This document shows, piece by piece, positions 47,543 through 55,449 of a stretch of DNA of 64,000 nucleotides. The notes below the pieces were generated by a model. The model was not told the DNA's origin. It saw nothing but the letters and a program-made list of their open reading frames with translations, and did no database searches. Source of the stretch: Myroides sp. 1354. Lineage in GTDB: Bacteria > Bacteroidota > Bacteroidia > Flavobacteriales > Flavobacteriaceae. Each line of letters opens with the position of its first letter. The stretch's first letter is position 1. A program made the position numbers and the translations under genes. The DNA lies in assembly GCF_030324495.1 (NCBI RefSeq), contig NZ_JACAGN010000004.1, positions 1 through 64,000 on the forward strand, given 5' to 3'.

Positions 47543-49948
47543 TTAGTTTCTCAAAGGTTTACCTGTTTTTAGCATATGTTGAATACGCTCTAAGGTTTTG
47601 CGCTCTCCACATAGCGAAAGGAAGGCCTCTCTTTCTAGGTCAAGTAAGTATTGTTCTGATACTAAAGTTGCCTCAGATAAGTCTCCTCCAGCCATTACAT
47701 AGGCTAATTTATTGGCAATTTTGTGATCGTGCTCTGAAATATACTTACCAGCCATCATACTATCTGTTCCAACGTAGAACATACCCAAAGCTTGACGACC
47801 TAATACTTTGATATCTTTGCGTTTCACTGGTTGCGTATAACCCGCTTGAGCCATAACCAAGGCTTCGCGTTTAGCCTGCGCAATTTGTAGGTCTTTGTTT
47901 ACGACCACCAAGTCTTTTCCTCTTTGAAGAATATTATAATCATAAGCCTCTTCAGCAGAAGTGGCTACTTTCGCCATTCCAATCGTTAAGAAATGCTCTT
48001 GAAGCGTATTCAATTCAACGTCGTTTTTGCGGTATAAATCCGAAGCGCGAACCGTCATCTCTTTTGATCCACCACCGCCAGGGATTAAACCTACACCAAA
48101 CTCTACCAAACCAATATAAGTTTCGGCAGCCGCCACTACTTTATCTGCGTGTAAGCTCAACTCACATCCACCTCCAAAGGTCATTCCGTGGGGTGCAGCC
48201 ACAACTGGAATAGCAGAATAACGCATTTTCATCATCGTATCTTGGAACATTTTAATTGCGATATTCAATTCATCCCAATCTTGTTCTGCAGCCATCATGA
48301 AAATCATCATCAAATTGGCTCCAACCGAGAAGTTTGAACCTTGATTTCCAACAACTAACCCTTCGAAATCTTGTTCGGCAATTTCAACAGCCTTATTTAA
48401 TCCAGCTAAAACCCCACCGCCAATGGTATTCATTTTCGAGTGAAATTCTAAGTTTACAATGCCATCACCTAAATCGAGTAGGGTAGCTTCGCTATTGCCC
48501 CATACCTTATTGGTGTTGCGAATATTGTTCAAGATGATAAAAGCGTCTTGACCTGGGATAGCGTCAAATGTTTTCGCTTCTTGGTTGTAAAACAGTTTTC
48601 TTCCATTTTCAATTTTGTAGAAGCTCGTTGCTCCCGAAGCAGCTAGGTCTTTTACCCATTGAGCAACTTGATACCCTTCTTTCTCAACTAAGTCGATTCC
48701 CTTCTGAAGCCCCAATACATCCCAAGTTTCAAAAGGACCGTATTTCCAAGCATAACCCGTACGCATGGCATCGTCAATTGAAAATAAAGTATCTGTAATT
48801 TCAGGTACGCGTTGTGAAACATAAGCGAATAGAGAAGCAAAGTGCTTGCGCATTAGCGTTCCCGCTTTTCCAGGATCAGCCAATAATACCGACCATTTTG
48901 CCTTTGTACCCCCCGCTTGATTAGCTGTTTCAATAGCTTCAATCTTCGCGCGTTCTAAAGGTCTGTAGGTTAATGTATTTAAATCAAGGGCAAAGCGATT
49001 GGTTTTTCCTTCTTTGTCTACCTCTTTATAATAGAATCCCTTTTTGGATTTATCACCTAAAAATTTGTTTTCAAGCAAGAAATTCAAAGCAGCATTGTCT
49101 TTTACCTCTTGAATCATGGCATCTGCTGGGCAGTTTTGCTTTAGTCCCATCGTTACGTTGATTGCCGTATCCAATCCTACTAAATCCCCCAATTTGAAGG
49201 TTCCTGTTTTAGGACGTCCTAAGAAAGATCCCGTTAAAGTATCGGCTTCTTCAATGGTAAGTCCAATCTCTTGGGTGAGTTGCATCACCATTGCCATAGA
49301 ATATACCCCAATTCTATTTCCAATAAAACCAGGAGTATCTTTACATAAAACCGGAGTTTTACCTAAATATAAACGGGCGTAGTCTTGGAAAAAAGAAACA
49401 ACTGCTGGAGCCGTTTGAGGGCCTGGAATAATCTCAAATAAAGGCAAATAACGCGGTGGGTTAAAGAAGTGTGTCCCGCAAAAATGGTGTTGAAAATCCT
49501 CAGAGCGACCCTCAACGAGTAGTTTCATGGGAATTCCAGATGTATTTGAAGTAATTAAAGTGCCTGGTTTTCTGTATTTCTCGATGTTTTCAAAAACAGA
49601 TTTTTTTATGTCTAGTCGCTCAATAACAACCTCAATAATCCAATCTACGTCTTTGATTTTCGATAAATCATCGGCTAAGTTTCCTACCGTAATACGATCC
49701 GCAAAACGAGGCGTATAAATAGGAGCCGGTTTTGATTTTAGTGCATTGCTTAAATGCGTTTGTGCAATTTTATTTCGAACCGCACGATCATTTAAGGTTA
49801 ACCCCTTTTTCTCTTCTTCAGGAGTTAAAGCATTGGGAACAATATCCATTAACAATACCTCAACACCAATATTGGCAAAATGGCATGCAATAGCTGATCC
49901 CATAACACCTGAACCAATTACAGCCACTTTTTTAATTCTTCTTTTCAT
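47543..49948 (-). CDS. 3-Hydroxyacyl-CoA dehydrogenase / enoyl-CoA hydratase (FadN-type multifunctional enzyme)
   Basis: Does the two middle steps of beta-oxidation. The 801 residues have the dehydrogenase first: NAD-binding VIGSGVMGSAIACHFA (about 10-25), HFFNPPRYLPLFEI, and DTPGFIGNRIG. The crotonase-type hydratase comes second (about 490-720) with NFSVGANLMM and GGGCELSLHAD, then VEFGVGLIPGGGG. This order is the reverse of E. coli FadB and matches B. subtilis FadN. With the thiolase and dehydrogenase downstream, the gene order equals fadNAE. MarR-family regulator upstream. Confidence 0.93.
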   Translation of the reverse strand: MKRRIKKVAVIGSGVMGSAIACHFANIGVEVLLMDIVPNALTPEEEKKGLTLNDRAVRNKIAQTHLSNALKSKPAPIYTPRFADRITVGNLADDLSKIKDVDWIIEVVIERLDIKKSVFENIEKYRKPGTLITSNTSGIPMKLLVEGRSEDFQHHFCGTHFFNPPRYLPLFEIIPGPQTAPAVVSFFQDYARLYLGKTPVLCKDTPGFIGNRIGVYSMAMVMQLTQEIGLTIEEADTLTGSFLGRPKTGTFKLGDLVGLDTAINVTMGLKQNCPADAMIQEVKDNAALNFLLENKFLGDKSKKGFYYKEVDKEGKTNRFALDLNTLTYRPLERAKIEAIETANQAGGTKAKWSVLLADPGKAGTLMRKHFASLFAYVSQRVPEITDTLFSIDDAMRTGYAWKYGPFETWDVLGLQKGIDLVEKEGYQVAQWVKDLAASGATSFYKIENGRKLFYNQEAKTFDAIPGQDAFIILNNIRNTNKVWGNSEATLLDLGDGIVNLEFHSKMNTIGGGVLAGLNKAVEIAEQDFEGLVVGNQGSNFSVGANLMMIFMMAAEQDWDELNIAIKMFQDTMMKMRYSAIPVVAAPHGMTFGGGCELSLHADKVVAAAETYIGLVEFGVGLIPGGGGSKEMTVRASDLYRKNDVELNTLQEHFLTIGMAKVATSAEEAYDYNILQRGKDLVVVNKDLQIAQAKREALVMAQAGYTQPVKRKDIKVLGRQALGMFYVGTDSMMAGKYISEHDHKIANKLAYVMAGGDLSEATLVSEQYLLDLEREAFLSLCGERKTLERIQHMLKTGKPLRN

Positions 49949-49990
49949 ATGTTTATATAATTCCTATGGTTAATACTTTGTTTTGTTCAC

Positions 49991-50431
49991 TTACTTCTTC
50001 GAGTCGAAGATTGCTTTGTCGGCAATCAATTGATTAATCGTTTCCGTTACAGCAATGAAGTTGGCAATCTGCTCTTCTGTCAAATGTTTGCAAATGGCTT
50101 CGTTGAATCGCTTGACTTTTTCCTTAGAAAGCTCTCTTTTTTCAAGGCCTAAAGGCGTAAGTTTTATGATAACCCCTCGACCATCGTGAGGATTTTTCTC
50201 TCTAGTGATTAATCCTTTTTCCTCCATTTTTTTCAGTGTACGAGTCAAACTCGTCGCTTCCATTCCCATGTTAGGACCTAATAGAGTAGAAGGGGTACCG
50301 TTTTTATCAATACTCAACAGAGCAAAAGCTAAAGACATGGTTGCGTCGTATTTAGCAGCTTCTTCGTTATACATCCTAGCTACTGCTTGCCAAGTTGCTC
50401 GTAAAGTATAGTCTATTGTTTTGTCCTTCAT
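49991..50431 (-). CDS. MarR family transcriptional regulator of the beta-oxidation operon
   Basis: A 146-residue winged-helix regulator with GMEATSLTRTLKKMEEKGLITREKNPHDGRG, read as recognition helix then wing (DGRG near residue 90). The ATG at 50431 (KDKTIDYTLRATW) fits the family; a longer frame adds an unlikely hydrophobic leader. It is the first gene of the marR-fadN-fadA-fadE operon, so it probably represses it until a fatty acyl-CoA or acid binds. A palindrome at 50469-50480 is a candidate operator. Confidence 0.92.
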   Translation of the reverse strand: MKDKTIDYTLRATWQAVARMYNEEAAKYDATMSLAFALLSIDKNGTPSTLLGPNMGMEATSLTRTLKKMEEKGLITREKNPHDGRGVIIKLTPLGLEKRELSKEKVKRFNEAICKHLTEEQIANFIAVTETINQLIADKAIFDSKK

Positions 50432-50468
50432 TTCAAGTTGGTTAAACTCAAATATAAGAAAAAAATAA

Positions 50469-50480
50469 TATGCACGCATA
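50469..50480. promoter_or_regulatory. Candidate MarR operator palindrome
   Basis: TATGCACGCATA: TATGC and GCATA are inverted around a two-base centre. It lies 38 bases upstream of the marR ATG. A minus-strand -7-like TATATTTG is at 50449-50456, inside the 38 bases. The position suits repression by MarR. Confidence 0.4.
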
Positions 50481-50708
50481 CTATTGGGTGAATTTTTTTT
50501 GAAGTTGTTGCTTTACTTCTCTAAATAAAATCCCCAAAGTGTTTAAGTTCTTCTAAATTAGTGAATTATTTTAAAACAGAAAAGCAAAGAAGTTTAAGCT
50601 TTGGTTAAGAAAAAGCAGAAAGAAGGAAAAGAGCAGCGGATTGGGGAAGAAAGAGTATCTTTGGGCTGTTTAATAAAAATGAATTAATCCTAGGCAATTT
50701 TTAAAATC

Positions 50709-51479
50709 ATGGACAGAGATACAAGCCACTTTTCTTTCATAAGAACATCGAAAACCTATTTACCTCAATATGATGTATTATTAGAAAAAGTATACGCTTA
50801 TAGTGAGTGGCCTACGTTTATCCTACAAGATAAAGCAAATATTAAATACTGGGAAGACCTGTATGTTGAATTTCCGCTGTATCAGTTTTTTTTAGTGGAT
50901 GGACAAGAAGTAGTTGGAAATGGAAATTGCGTGCCTTTGAGTTTAACAGCAGCCGAATTGAATAATTTGCCAGCAGAGGGATGGGATTGGGCATTAGAAC
51001 GCGCTTTTTTAGATAGACAAGCAGGAAAAACCCCTAATGTTTTATGTGCCTTACAGATTGGAGTTAATCCAGCTTATCAAGGGAGAGGTATTAGCAATAC
51101 ACTAGTGCGCTTTATGAAAGCCATTGCGAAGGAACAGCAAGTAGATTCGTTTATCTTACCTATTCGACCAAATCGAAAACATCAGTATCCTCTTCAGCAA
51201 ATGGAAGAATATATCACATGGAAAAACGAGGAGGGATGGCCTTTTGATCCTTGGATACGCACCCATTGTAAAAATGGCGCTACCCTTGTTAAAGTATGTA
51301 CTAAAGCCATGTTAGTAGAAGGTAGTGTACAAGAATGGGAGCAATGGACCAATCGATCGTTCCAAAGTTCTGGAAATTACGTTATTGATTTTGCGTTAAA
51401 TCCCATAGAAATAGATATAGAAAAAAATATAGGACGTTATATTGAACCCAATGTTTGGATGAAATACGCGCTGGATTAA
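50709..51479 (+). CDS. GNAT family N-acetyltransferase
   Basis: A 256-residue acetyltransferase-like protein, longer than single-domain GNATs. The acetyl-CoA loop is IGVNPAYQGRGISNTLVRFM (about residues 117-136). The C-terminal half contains TWKNEEGWPFDPWIRTH, a motif seen in long GNAT proteins that are often uncharacterised. No substrate can be named. A TATCTTTG -7-like element is at 50656-50663 and a terminator follows the gene. Confidence 0.75.
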   Translation: MDRDTSHFSFIRTSKTYLPQYDVLLEKVYAYSEWPTFILQDKANIKYWEDLYVEFPLYQFFLVDGQEVVGNGNCVPLSLTAAELNNLPAEGWDWALERAFLDRQAGKTPNVLCALQIGVNPAYQGRGISNTLVRFMKAIAKEQQVDSFILPIRPNRKHQYPLQQMEEYITWKNEEGWPFDPWIRTHCKNGATLVKVCTKAMLVEGSVQEWEQWTNRSFQSSGNYVIDFALNPIEIDIEKNIGRYIEPNVWMKYALD

Positions 51480-51498
51480 CGAGGCAGAAGTGCCGAAA

Positions 51499-51539
51499 TA
51501 AGCCCACAAAAAGTACATTCTTTTTGTGGGCTTTTTTTA
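51499..51539 (+). terminator. Terminator of the long GNAT gene
   Basis: AAGCCCACAAAAAG and CTTTTTGTGGGCTT form the stem with a TACATT-like loop, followed by seven T residues. Confidence 0.88.
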
Positions 51540-51814
51540 TACCCATAAACGACAGGAGGTTCGGTCGGAGAAGTGTGAAAATAAAAGAACGATGAGACTT
51601 GTTTATGTCTTTGATTTAATATAATTTTAAGTTAATTTTTAAAGAATTGATTTGCTTATTAATTGAGCCTCTTCTTTTAGGTGGATGCTGAAATTATGGT
51701 GAAGGAGCTGAGAAGGAGAAAAAGCAGAAAGAGTATGAAAGGCTTTTGGATAGGAGAGGTAACAGAAAATCAAAAGCAAAATAAACATAAACCAATCTAT
51801 TAATTTATAAATCA
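51540..51814. other. Gap upstream of the PNGase F homologue
   Basis: No gene was seen. Much of it is purine-rich and shares GAAAAAGCAGAAAGA with the gap before the GNAT gene (near 50607). No clear promoter. Confidence 0.4.
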
Positions 51815-53155
51815 ATGAAGAAAAAACTACCCTTGTTGAGCTTGCTAGCCACCTGTTTGATTAGTACACTGAGTATTGCACAAGAGAATACACGTATCAT
51901 GACCATTTTTGATAAGATTGTTTTTTACGATGGCTATGCAGCAACCTCTGAAGAAGCAACACCTCCAGGTATTATGCGTTTAAACAATGCACTTTACGCC
52001 AAAAAAATGACGACTGTAGAGCGTCAATCCATTTTATCAACCCTAGAACTAGAAGTAACAATAGGTGCTCTTTGCGACAATTATGACCGCATTGGCGGTG
52101 TTTTTCTTTCTTTGGTACCTCAGGGAGAGCCCATGACAACACAAAACAAAAAAACCATTGAAATTGGGCGTTTTATAACTCCTTTTATGAATAAGAATAG
52201 ACAACCTACTACAGTGCCTTATGTCTTTGACTTAAACCATTTGGTTCCTTTATTTAAAGATCCATCCTTTGCTGCCTATGATGTTTGGATTGAATTCAAT
52301 GTGTTTGGCGTTCCTTATGCTGCTAATAATGAAGTACAGGGCTGTGCAGGGCGATCTGATGTATTTGAAGGAACCCTAAAATTGAAATCAAAAGATACGG
52401 GAAATGCTTTTGATACCTTTTTCTTATTGCCTTTGGCCAGCAGAGATTCGTTTAATAATTACAATGCAACAGATGTTCCAGGGACGACAACAAAAATCTA
52501 TCAATTTGAGGTGGAAGAAAACCTCAATGAATCGTTTTTTCATTTAATTACTTCCAATCATGGAGCGAATGCAGGAGGAGAGGAGTACATCCGTCGTACG
52601 CATCAGGTTTATTTAGATGGAGCATTAATTTCAACTTATATACCAGGGGGAAAATCATGTGAACCTTATCGTCAGTACAATACCCAAGGCAATGGAATTT
52701 ACGGTTCACGACCAAAAAGTGAAGCGGATTGGACGAGTTGGAACAACTGGTGCCCAGGGGATGTGATTCCCAATAGAATCCTTCCCCTTGCCAATCTTCA
52801 AAAAGGAACTCACGAATTTAAAATTACTGTACCTGACGCGCGTTTTAATGAAGGCCAAGGTGATTTCCCATTGTCCCTCTACTTTTTTGCTAAAGGGATG
52901 AACGGTGTACTTGCTACAGAGAAATTTGAGCAAGTAACCTATCAGATTTATCCAAATCCAACCACAGACGTTGTGTATGTTCATTCACCCAATGAAGTCA
53001 AAGAAGTAGTGGTCTATACGATGAGTGGAAGCAAAGTACTCGAAGCTAAAAATACCAGTACAATCAATTGTAAATCGCTAACTGCAGGAAATTATATCTT
53101 TTCGATTGTATTTGACAATGGAATAAAAACCACGGAAAAGATTGTAAAGAAATAG
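51815..53155 (+). CDS. Secreted PNGase F-like peptide:N-glycosidase with T9SS sorting domain
   Basis: Predicted to cut the bond between Asn and the first GlcNAc of N-glycans on host glycoproteins. The 446 residues have a signal peptide (1-22, ending LSIAQ), the two jelly-roll domains of PNGase F, and a T9SS type A tail (YQIYPNPTTDVVYVHS, ending KTTEKIVKK). From memory of the Elizabethkingia enzyme, CDNYDRIGGV aligns with CDEWDRYANV (Asp60, here Asp91), WIEF aligns with YTETW (Glu118, here Glu160), and EEYIRRTH aligns with AEWCFRTH (Glu206, here Glu257). EIGRFITPF and NWCPGDVIPNR are also conserved. The tail suggests surface attachment or secretion by T9SS. Confidence 0.9.
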   Translation: MKKKLPLLSLLATCLISTLSIAQENTRIMTIFDKIVFYDGYAATSEEATPPGIMRLNNALYAKKMTTVERQSILSTLELEVTIGALCDNYDRIGGVFLSLVPQGEPMTTQNKKTIEIGRFITPFMNKNRQPTTVPYVFDLNHLVPLFKDPSFAAYDVWIEFNVFGVPYAANNEVQGCAGRSDVFEGTLKLKSKDTGNAFDTFFLLPLASRDSFNNYNATDVPGTTTKIYQFEVEENLNESFFHLITSNHGANAGGEEYIRRTHQVYLDGALISTYIPGGKSCEPYRQYNTQGNGIYGSRPKSEADWTSWNNWCPGDVIPNRILPLANLQKGTHEFKITVPDARFNEGQGDFPLSLYFFAKGMNGVLATEKFEQVTYQIYPNPTTDVVYVHSPNEVKEVVVYTMSGSKVLEAKNTSTINCKSLTAGNYIFSIVFDNGIKTTEKIVKK

Positions 53156-53186
53156 AAGGCGATTGTTTATTCAATCCCATTCGTTA

Positions 53187-53220
53187 AAAGCACTGTTTGA
53201 TTAGACAGTGCTTTGTTATT
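53187..53220 (+). terminator. Terminator of the PNGase F gene
   Basis: AAAGCACTGT and ACAGTGCTTT form the stem with a TTGATTAG loop, followed by a T-rich stretch. Confidence 0.83.
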
Positions 53221-53225
53221 TTTAG

Positions 53226-53233
53226 TACTTTTG
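53226..53233 (+). promoter_or_regulatory. -7 element (TACTTTTG) directly before the SCO gene
   Basis: A perfect TAnnTTTG match, five bases before the ATG at 53239. If real, the SCO transcript is leaderless, as suggested for the ABC transporter gene. No TTG lies at the usual spacing. Confidence 0.35.
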
Positions 53234-53238
53234 CTTTT

Positions 53239-53859
53239 ATGAAACGAGTATTCCTTTTTCTTGTTGTTTCTTTTTTTGTGGCTTGCTCCAAAGAAGCAAA
53301 GCCCTTACCTTATTTGGGAAATCACACAGAAAAAGTCACTGCAGCAGGTGAGCGAAAAGAAGTGTATTATCAAATTCCTTCTTTTTCCTTGCTGAATCAA
53401 GATAGTCTTGTGGTTTCCAATCAAACACTAGCTGGAAAGATTTACATTACCGATTTTATCTTTTTACAATGTCCGACGATTTGCCCTAAGATGAATCTTG
53501 AGATGAAAAGAGTGTATGATGCTTATCAAACGCAAGAAGACGTCTTATTTGTTTCCCATACTATTGATCCAAAAAACGACAGCATTCCTGTATTAAAAGC
53601 TTATAGTGAGTCTATAGGGGTTCAAGCTCCAAAATGGCAGTTTCTCCATGGTGATGAGCAGGTGATTCACCAATTAGCTCAAAGTTATTTTATGCAAGCT
53701 TATCAAGAGAATAATGCTCCTGGGGGATATGCGCATAGTGGTGGTTTTTTATTAATTGACGGGAATCAGCATATTCGCGGGGTTTACGATGGAACGAATA
53801 CCGCCGATGTTGATCGATTAATTCAGGATATCAGTCAATTGTTACAAGAAAAAAAATAA
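53239..53859 (+). CDS. SCO family copper chaperone lipoprotein (SCO1/SenC)
   Basis: Delivers copper to the CuA site of cytochrome oxidase or related enzymes. The 206-residue lipoprotein has a lipobox-like VAC (Cys16) and the copper site CPTIC (Cys78 and Cys82) with His166 in YAHSGGF, all three ligands present in a thioredoxin fold. The ATG at 53239 gives the signal peptide; a longer frame from 53197 does not. A Cys-rich small protein gene begins two bases after the stop. Confidence 0.93.
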   Translation: MKRVFLFLVVSFFVACSKEAKPLPYLGNHTEKVTAAGERKEVYYQIPSFSLLNQDSLVVSNQTLAGKIYITDFIFLQCPTICPKMNLEMKRVYDAYQTQEDVLFVSHTIDPKNDSIPVLKAYSESIGVQAPKWQFLHGDEQVIHQLAQSYFMQAYQENNAPGGYAHSGGFLLIDGNQHIRGVYDGTNTADVDRLIQDISQLLQEKK

Positions 53860-53860
53860 A

Positions 53861-54238
53861 ATGAAAAAGCAGCTTTTACTTCTTTTATTGCTTTCTTTTA
53901 TTTACCAAAATACCTCGAGTTTTTGGATTCTAACCTCATTCTATATCAATCAAGAATACATTGCTGACAATATCTGTATCAATCGCTTTGATGCTATTCC
54001 AATCTGTTATGGGAGTTGTTATCTTCAAAGTGAATTATCCGAAGATTCAGATAAAAAAATGGAGCTTCCTCAATTAAAAATGAAGGAAGTACAACCTTTA
54101 TTCAGCCAATCCATGGCGTATGAACCCTATGTGGTTCACGCTATTCTTTTAGAACATATTCCTTATCCAAGTTATGTAAATACCTTGGAAATCATCCCTT
54201 TTGTTTCTGCTGTTTTTCAACCTCCAGAATGGGTTTAA
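53861..54238 (+). CDS. Small Cys-rich secreted protein, SCO partner
   Basis: A 125-residue protein with a signal peptide (hydrophobic 4-14) and the pattern CINRFDAIPICYGSC (Cys39, Cys49 and Cys53). A similar C-x9-C-x3-C segment recurs in small secreted proteins beside copper genes in Bacteroidota, as I recall, but no named family comes to mind. It is translated with the SCO gene, two bases apart. Copper binding or transfer is inferred. Confidence 0.65.
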   Translation: MKKQLLLLLLLSFIYQNTSSFWILTSFYINQEYIADNICINRFDAIPICYGSCYLQSELSEDSDKKMELPQLKMKEVQPLFSQSMAYEPYVVHAILLEHIPYPSYVNTLEIIPFVSAVFQPPEWV

Positions 54239-54308
54239 CTACCTAGAATGTAATTAATCACAGTCTTTTCTACCGATTGAATGAAGCAATTCTTCAAACC
54301 TAGGTAGT
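54238..54308. repeat. 9-bp inverted repeat before an AraC gene
   Basis: ACTACCTAG (54238-54246) and CTAGGTAGT (54300-54308) are perfect complements with a 53-base spacer; TAATCAC occurs beside each arm. It lies between the SCO cluster and the AraC gene and could be an operator or stem. Confidence 0.4.
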
Positions 54309-54356
54309 GATAATCACTGTGGTGTAGAGTAAAGTTAAACCAGAAAAAACAACTGT

Positions 54357-55223
54357 ATGCAAGCGACAAAAATACCCGTTTGCACAATGGGTTTATTTCA
54401 TACAACACTCGATTTATGGATGGATAATCTCGAAGGATTACTCCAAAAATACCCCGTATTATCTGTGCCACATACGCATTCCTTTTACTTGATTTTGTGC
54501 ATTGAAAAAGGAGGAGGATCTCTTGTTGTAGATCAAGATAAGATTTGTTTTGAATCCAATCAGGTCTTGATTATTAAACCCCATTGTATCAACGCCATTA
54601 CCTTGAAAGAAGGCAGTATAGGAACCGTTATAGGGTTTACAACTGATTTCTTTTCCCTTCGATACAACACCAATGTATTGCACCAGTTTCCTTATTTTAA
54701 CGAAGGAAACCAAACCGCTTTTCACATCCCTCAAGATTCAGTAAAAAGTATGCAATTTCTCTTGTGGCAAATGTTAGCGGAATATAGAACACAAAAGAAA
54801 GCCACTCAAAAGGTCTTGCGTTCGTATTTAAATATTTTGTTGATTGAATTGGATCGCATGTATGTGCCTCAACATACGGTGAAAGTGCACAATGCCGTGC
54901 ATGAAAAAATACAGAAATATCAAGTGCTTATTGAACAGCATTTTAAAACCCATAAAATGCCATCAGAGTATGCGGATATGTTGCACATCAGTACCAATTA
55001 CCTCAATAAGATTTGCCGTACTATACTAGGACAAACATCGGGTAATTTGATTAAACAACACATCATCTTAGAAGCCAAGCGCTTGTTGAGTTATACTACG
55101 CATTCCATTAGTGAAATAGCGAATGAATTGGGGTTTGAACACGCTTCTTATTTTGTGACTATTTTTAAAAAGGCTACAAACCAAACACCTGAGCAATACA
55201 GAAAAAATCAATGGATTGCCTAG
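54357..55223 (+). CDS. AraC family transcriptional regulator
   Basis: A 288-residue regulator with a cupin-like N-terminal sensor (HTHSFYLILCIEKGGGSLVV) and two C-terminal helix-turn-helix motifs (YADMLHISTNYLNKICRTILG and SEIANELGFEHASYFVTIFKKATNQTPEQYRK). The domain plan is as in the AraC gene at 43396-44268. It follows the SCO-Cys-rich pair by 118 bases and may control copper or surface functions, but there is no proof. Confidence 0.92.
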   Translation: MQATKIPVCTMGLFHTTLDLWMDNLEGLLQKYPVLSVPHTHSFYLILCIEKGGGSLVVDQDKICFESNQVLIIKPHCINAITLKEGSIGTVIGFTTDFFSLRYNTNVLHQFPYFNEGNQTAFHIPQDSVKSMQFLLWQMLAEYRTQKKATQKVLRSYLNILLIELDRMYVPQHTVKVHNAVHEKIQKYQVLIEQHFKTHKMPSEYADMLHISTNYLNKICRTILGQTSGNLIKQHIILEAKRLLSYTTHSISEIANELGFEHASYFVTIFKKATNQTPEQYRKNQWIA

Positions 55224-55229
55224 GTTAAT

Positions 55230-55261
55230 AGCGAAAGGCGTTTACGATATCGCCTTTCGCT
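55230..55261 (+). terminator. Hairpin after the AraC gene (no clear T-run)
   Basis: AGCGAAAGGCG and CGCCTTTCGCT form an 11-bp stem seven bases after the stop. There is no T-run, so termination is likely but not certain. Confidence 0.55.
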
Positions 55262-55449
55262 TATACAGGCTAAAATTGTGAGGTTATGTGAATTTCAATA
55301 AACAAGGAATAATTTATGTAGTTAAGATTGCACTAAACAAACAACAGTCTATTTTTAAATTCTCATCAAAAACACTTTCATTTTGTTAAAAGTATCAAGG
55401 ATTCATTTCTAATTGACTACCTTTAATTTTTATAAAGTAAAAAGATATT

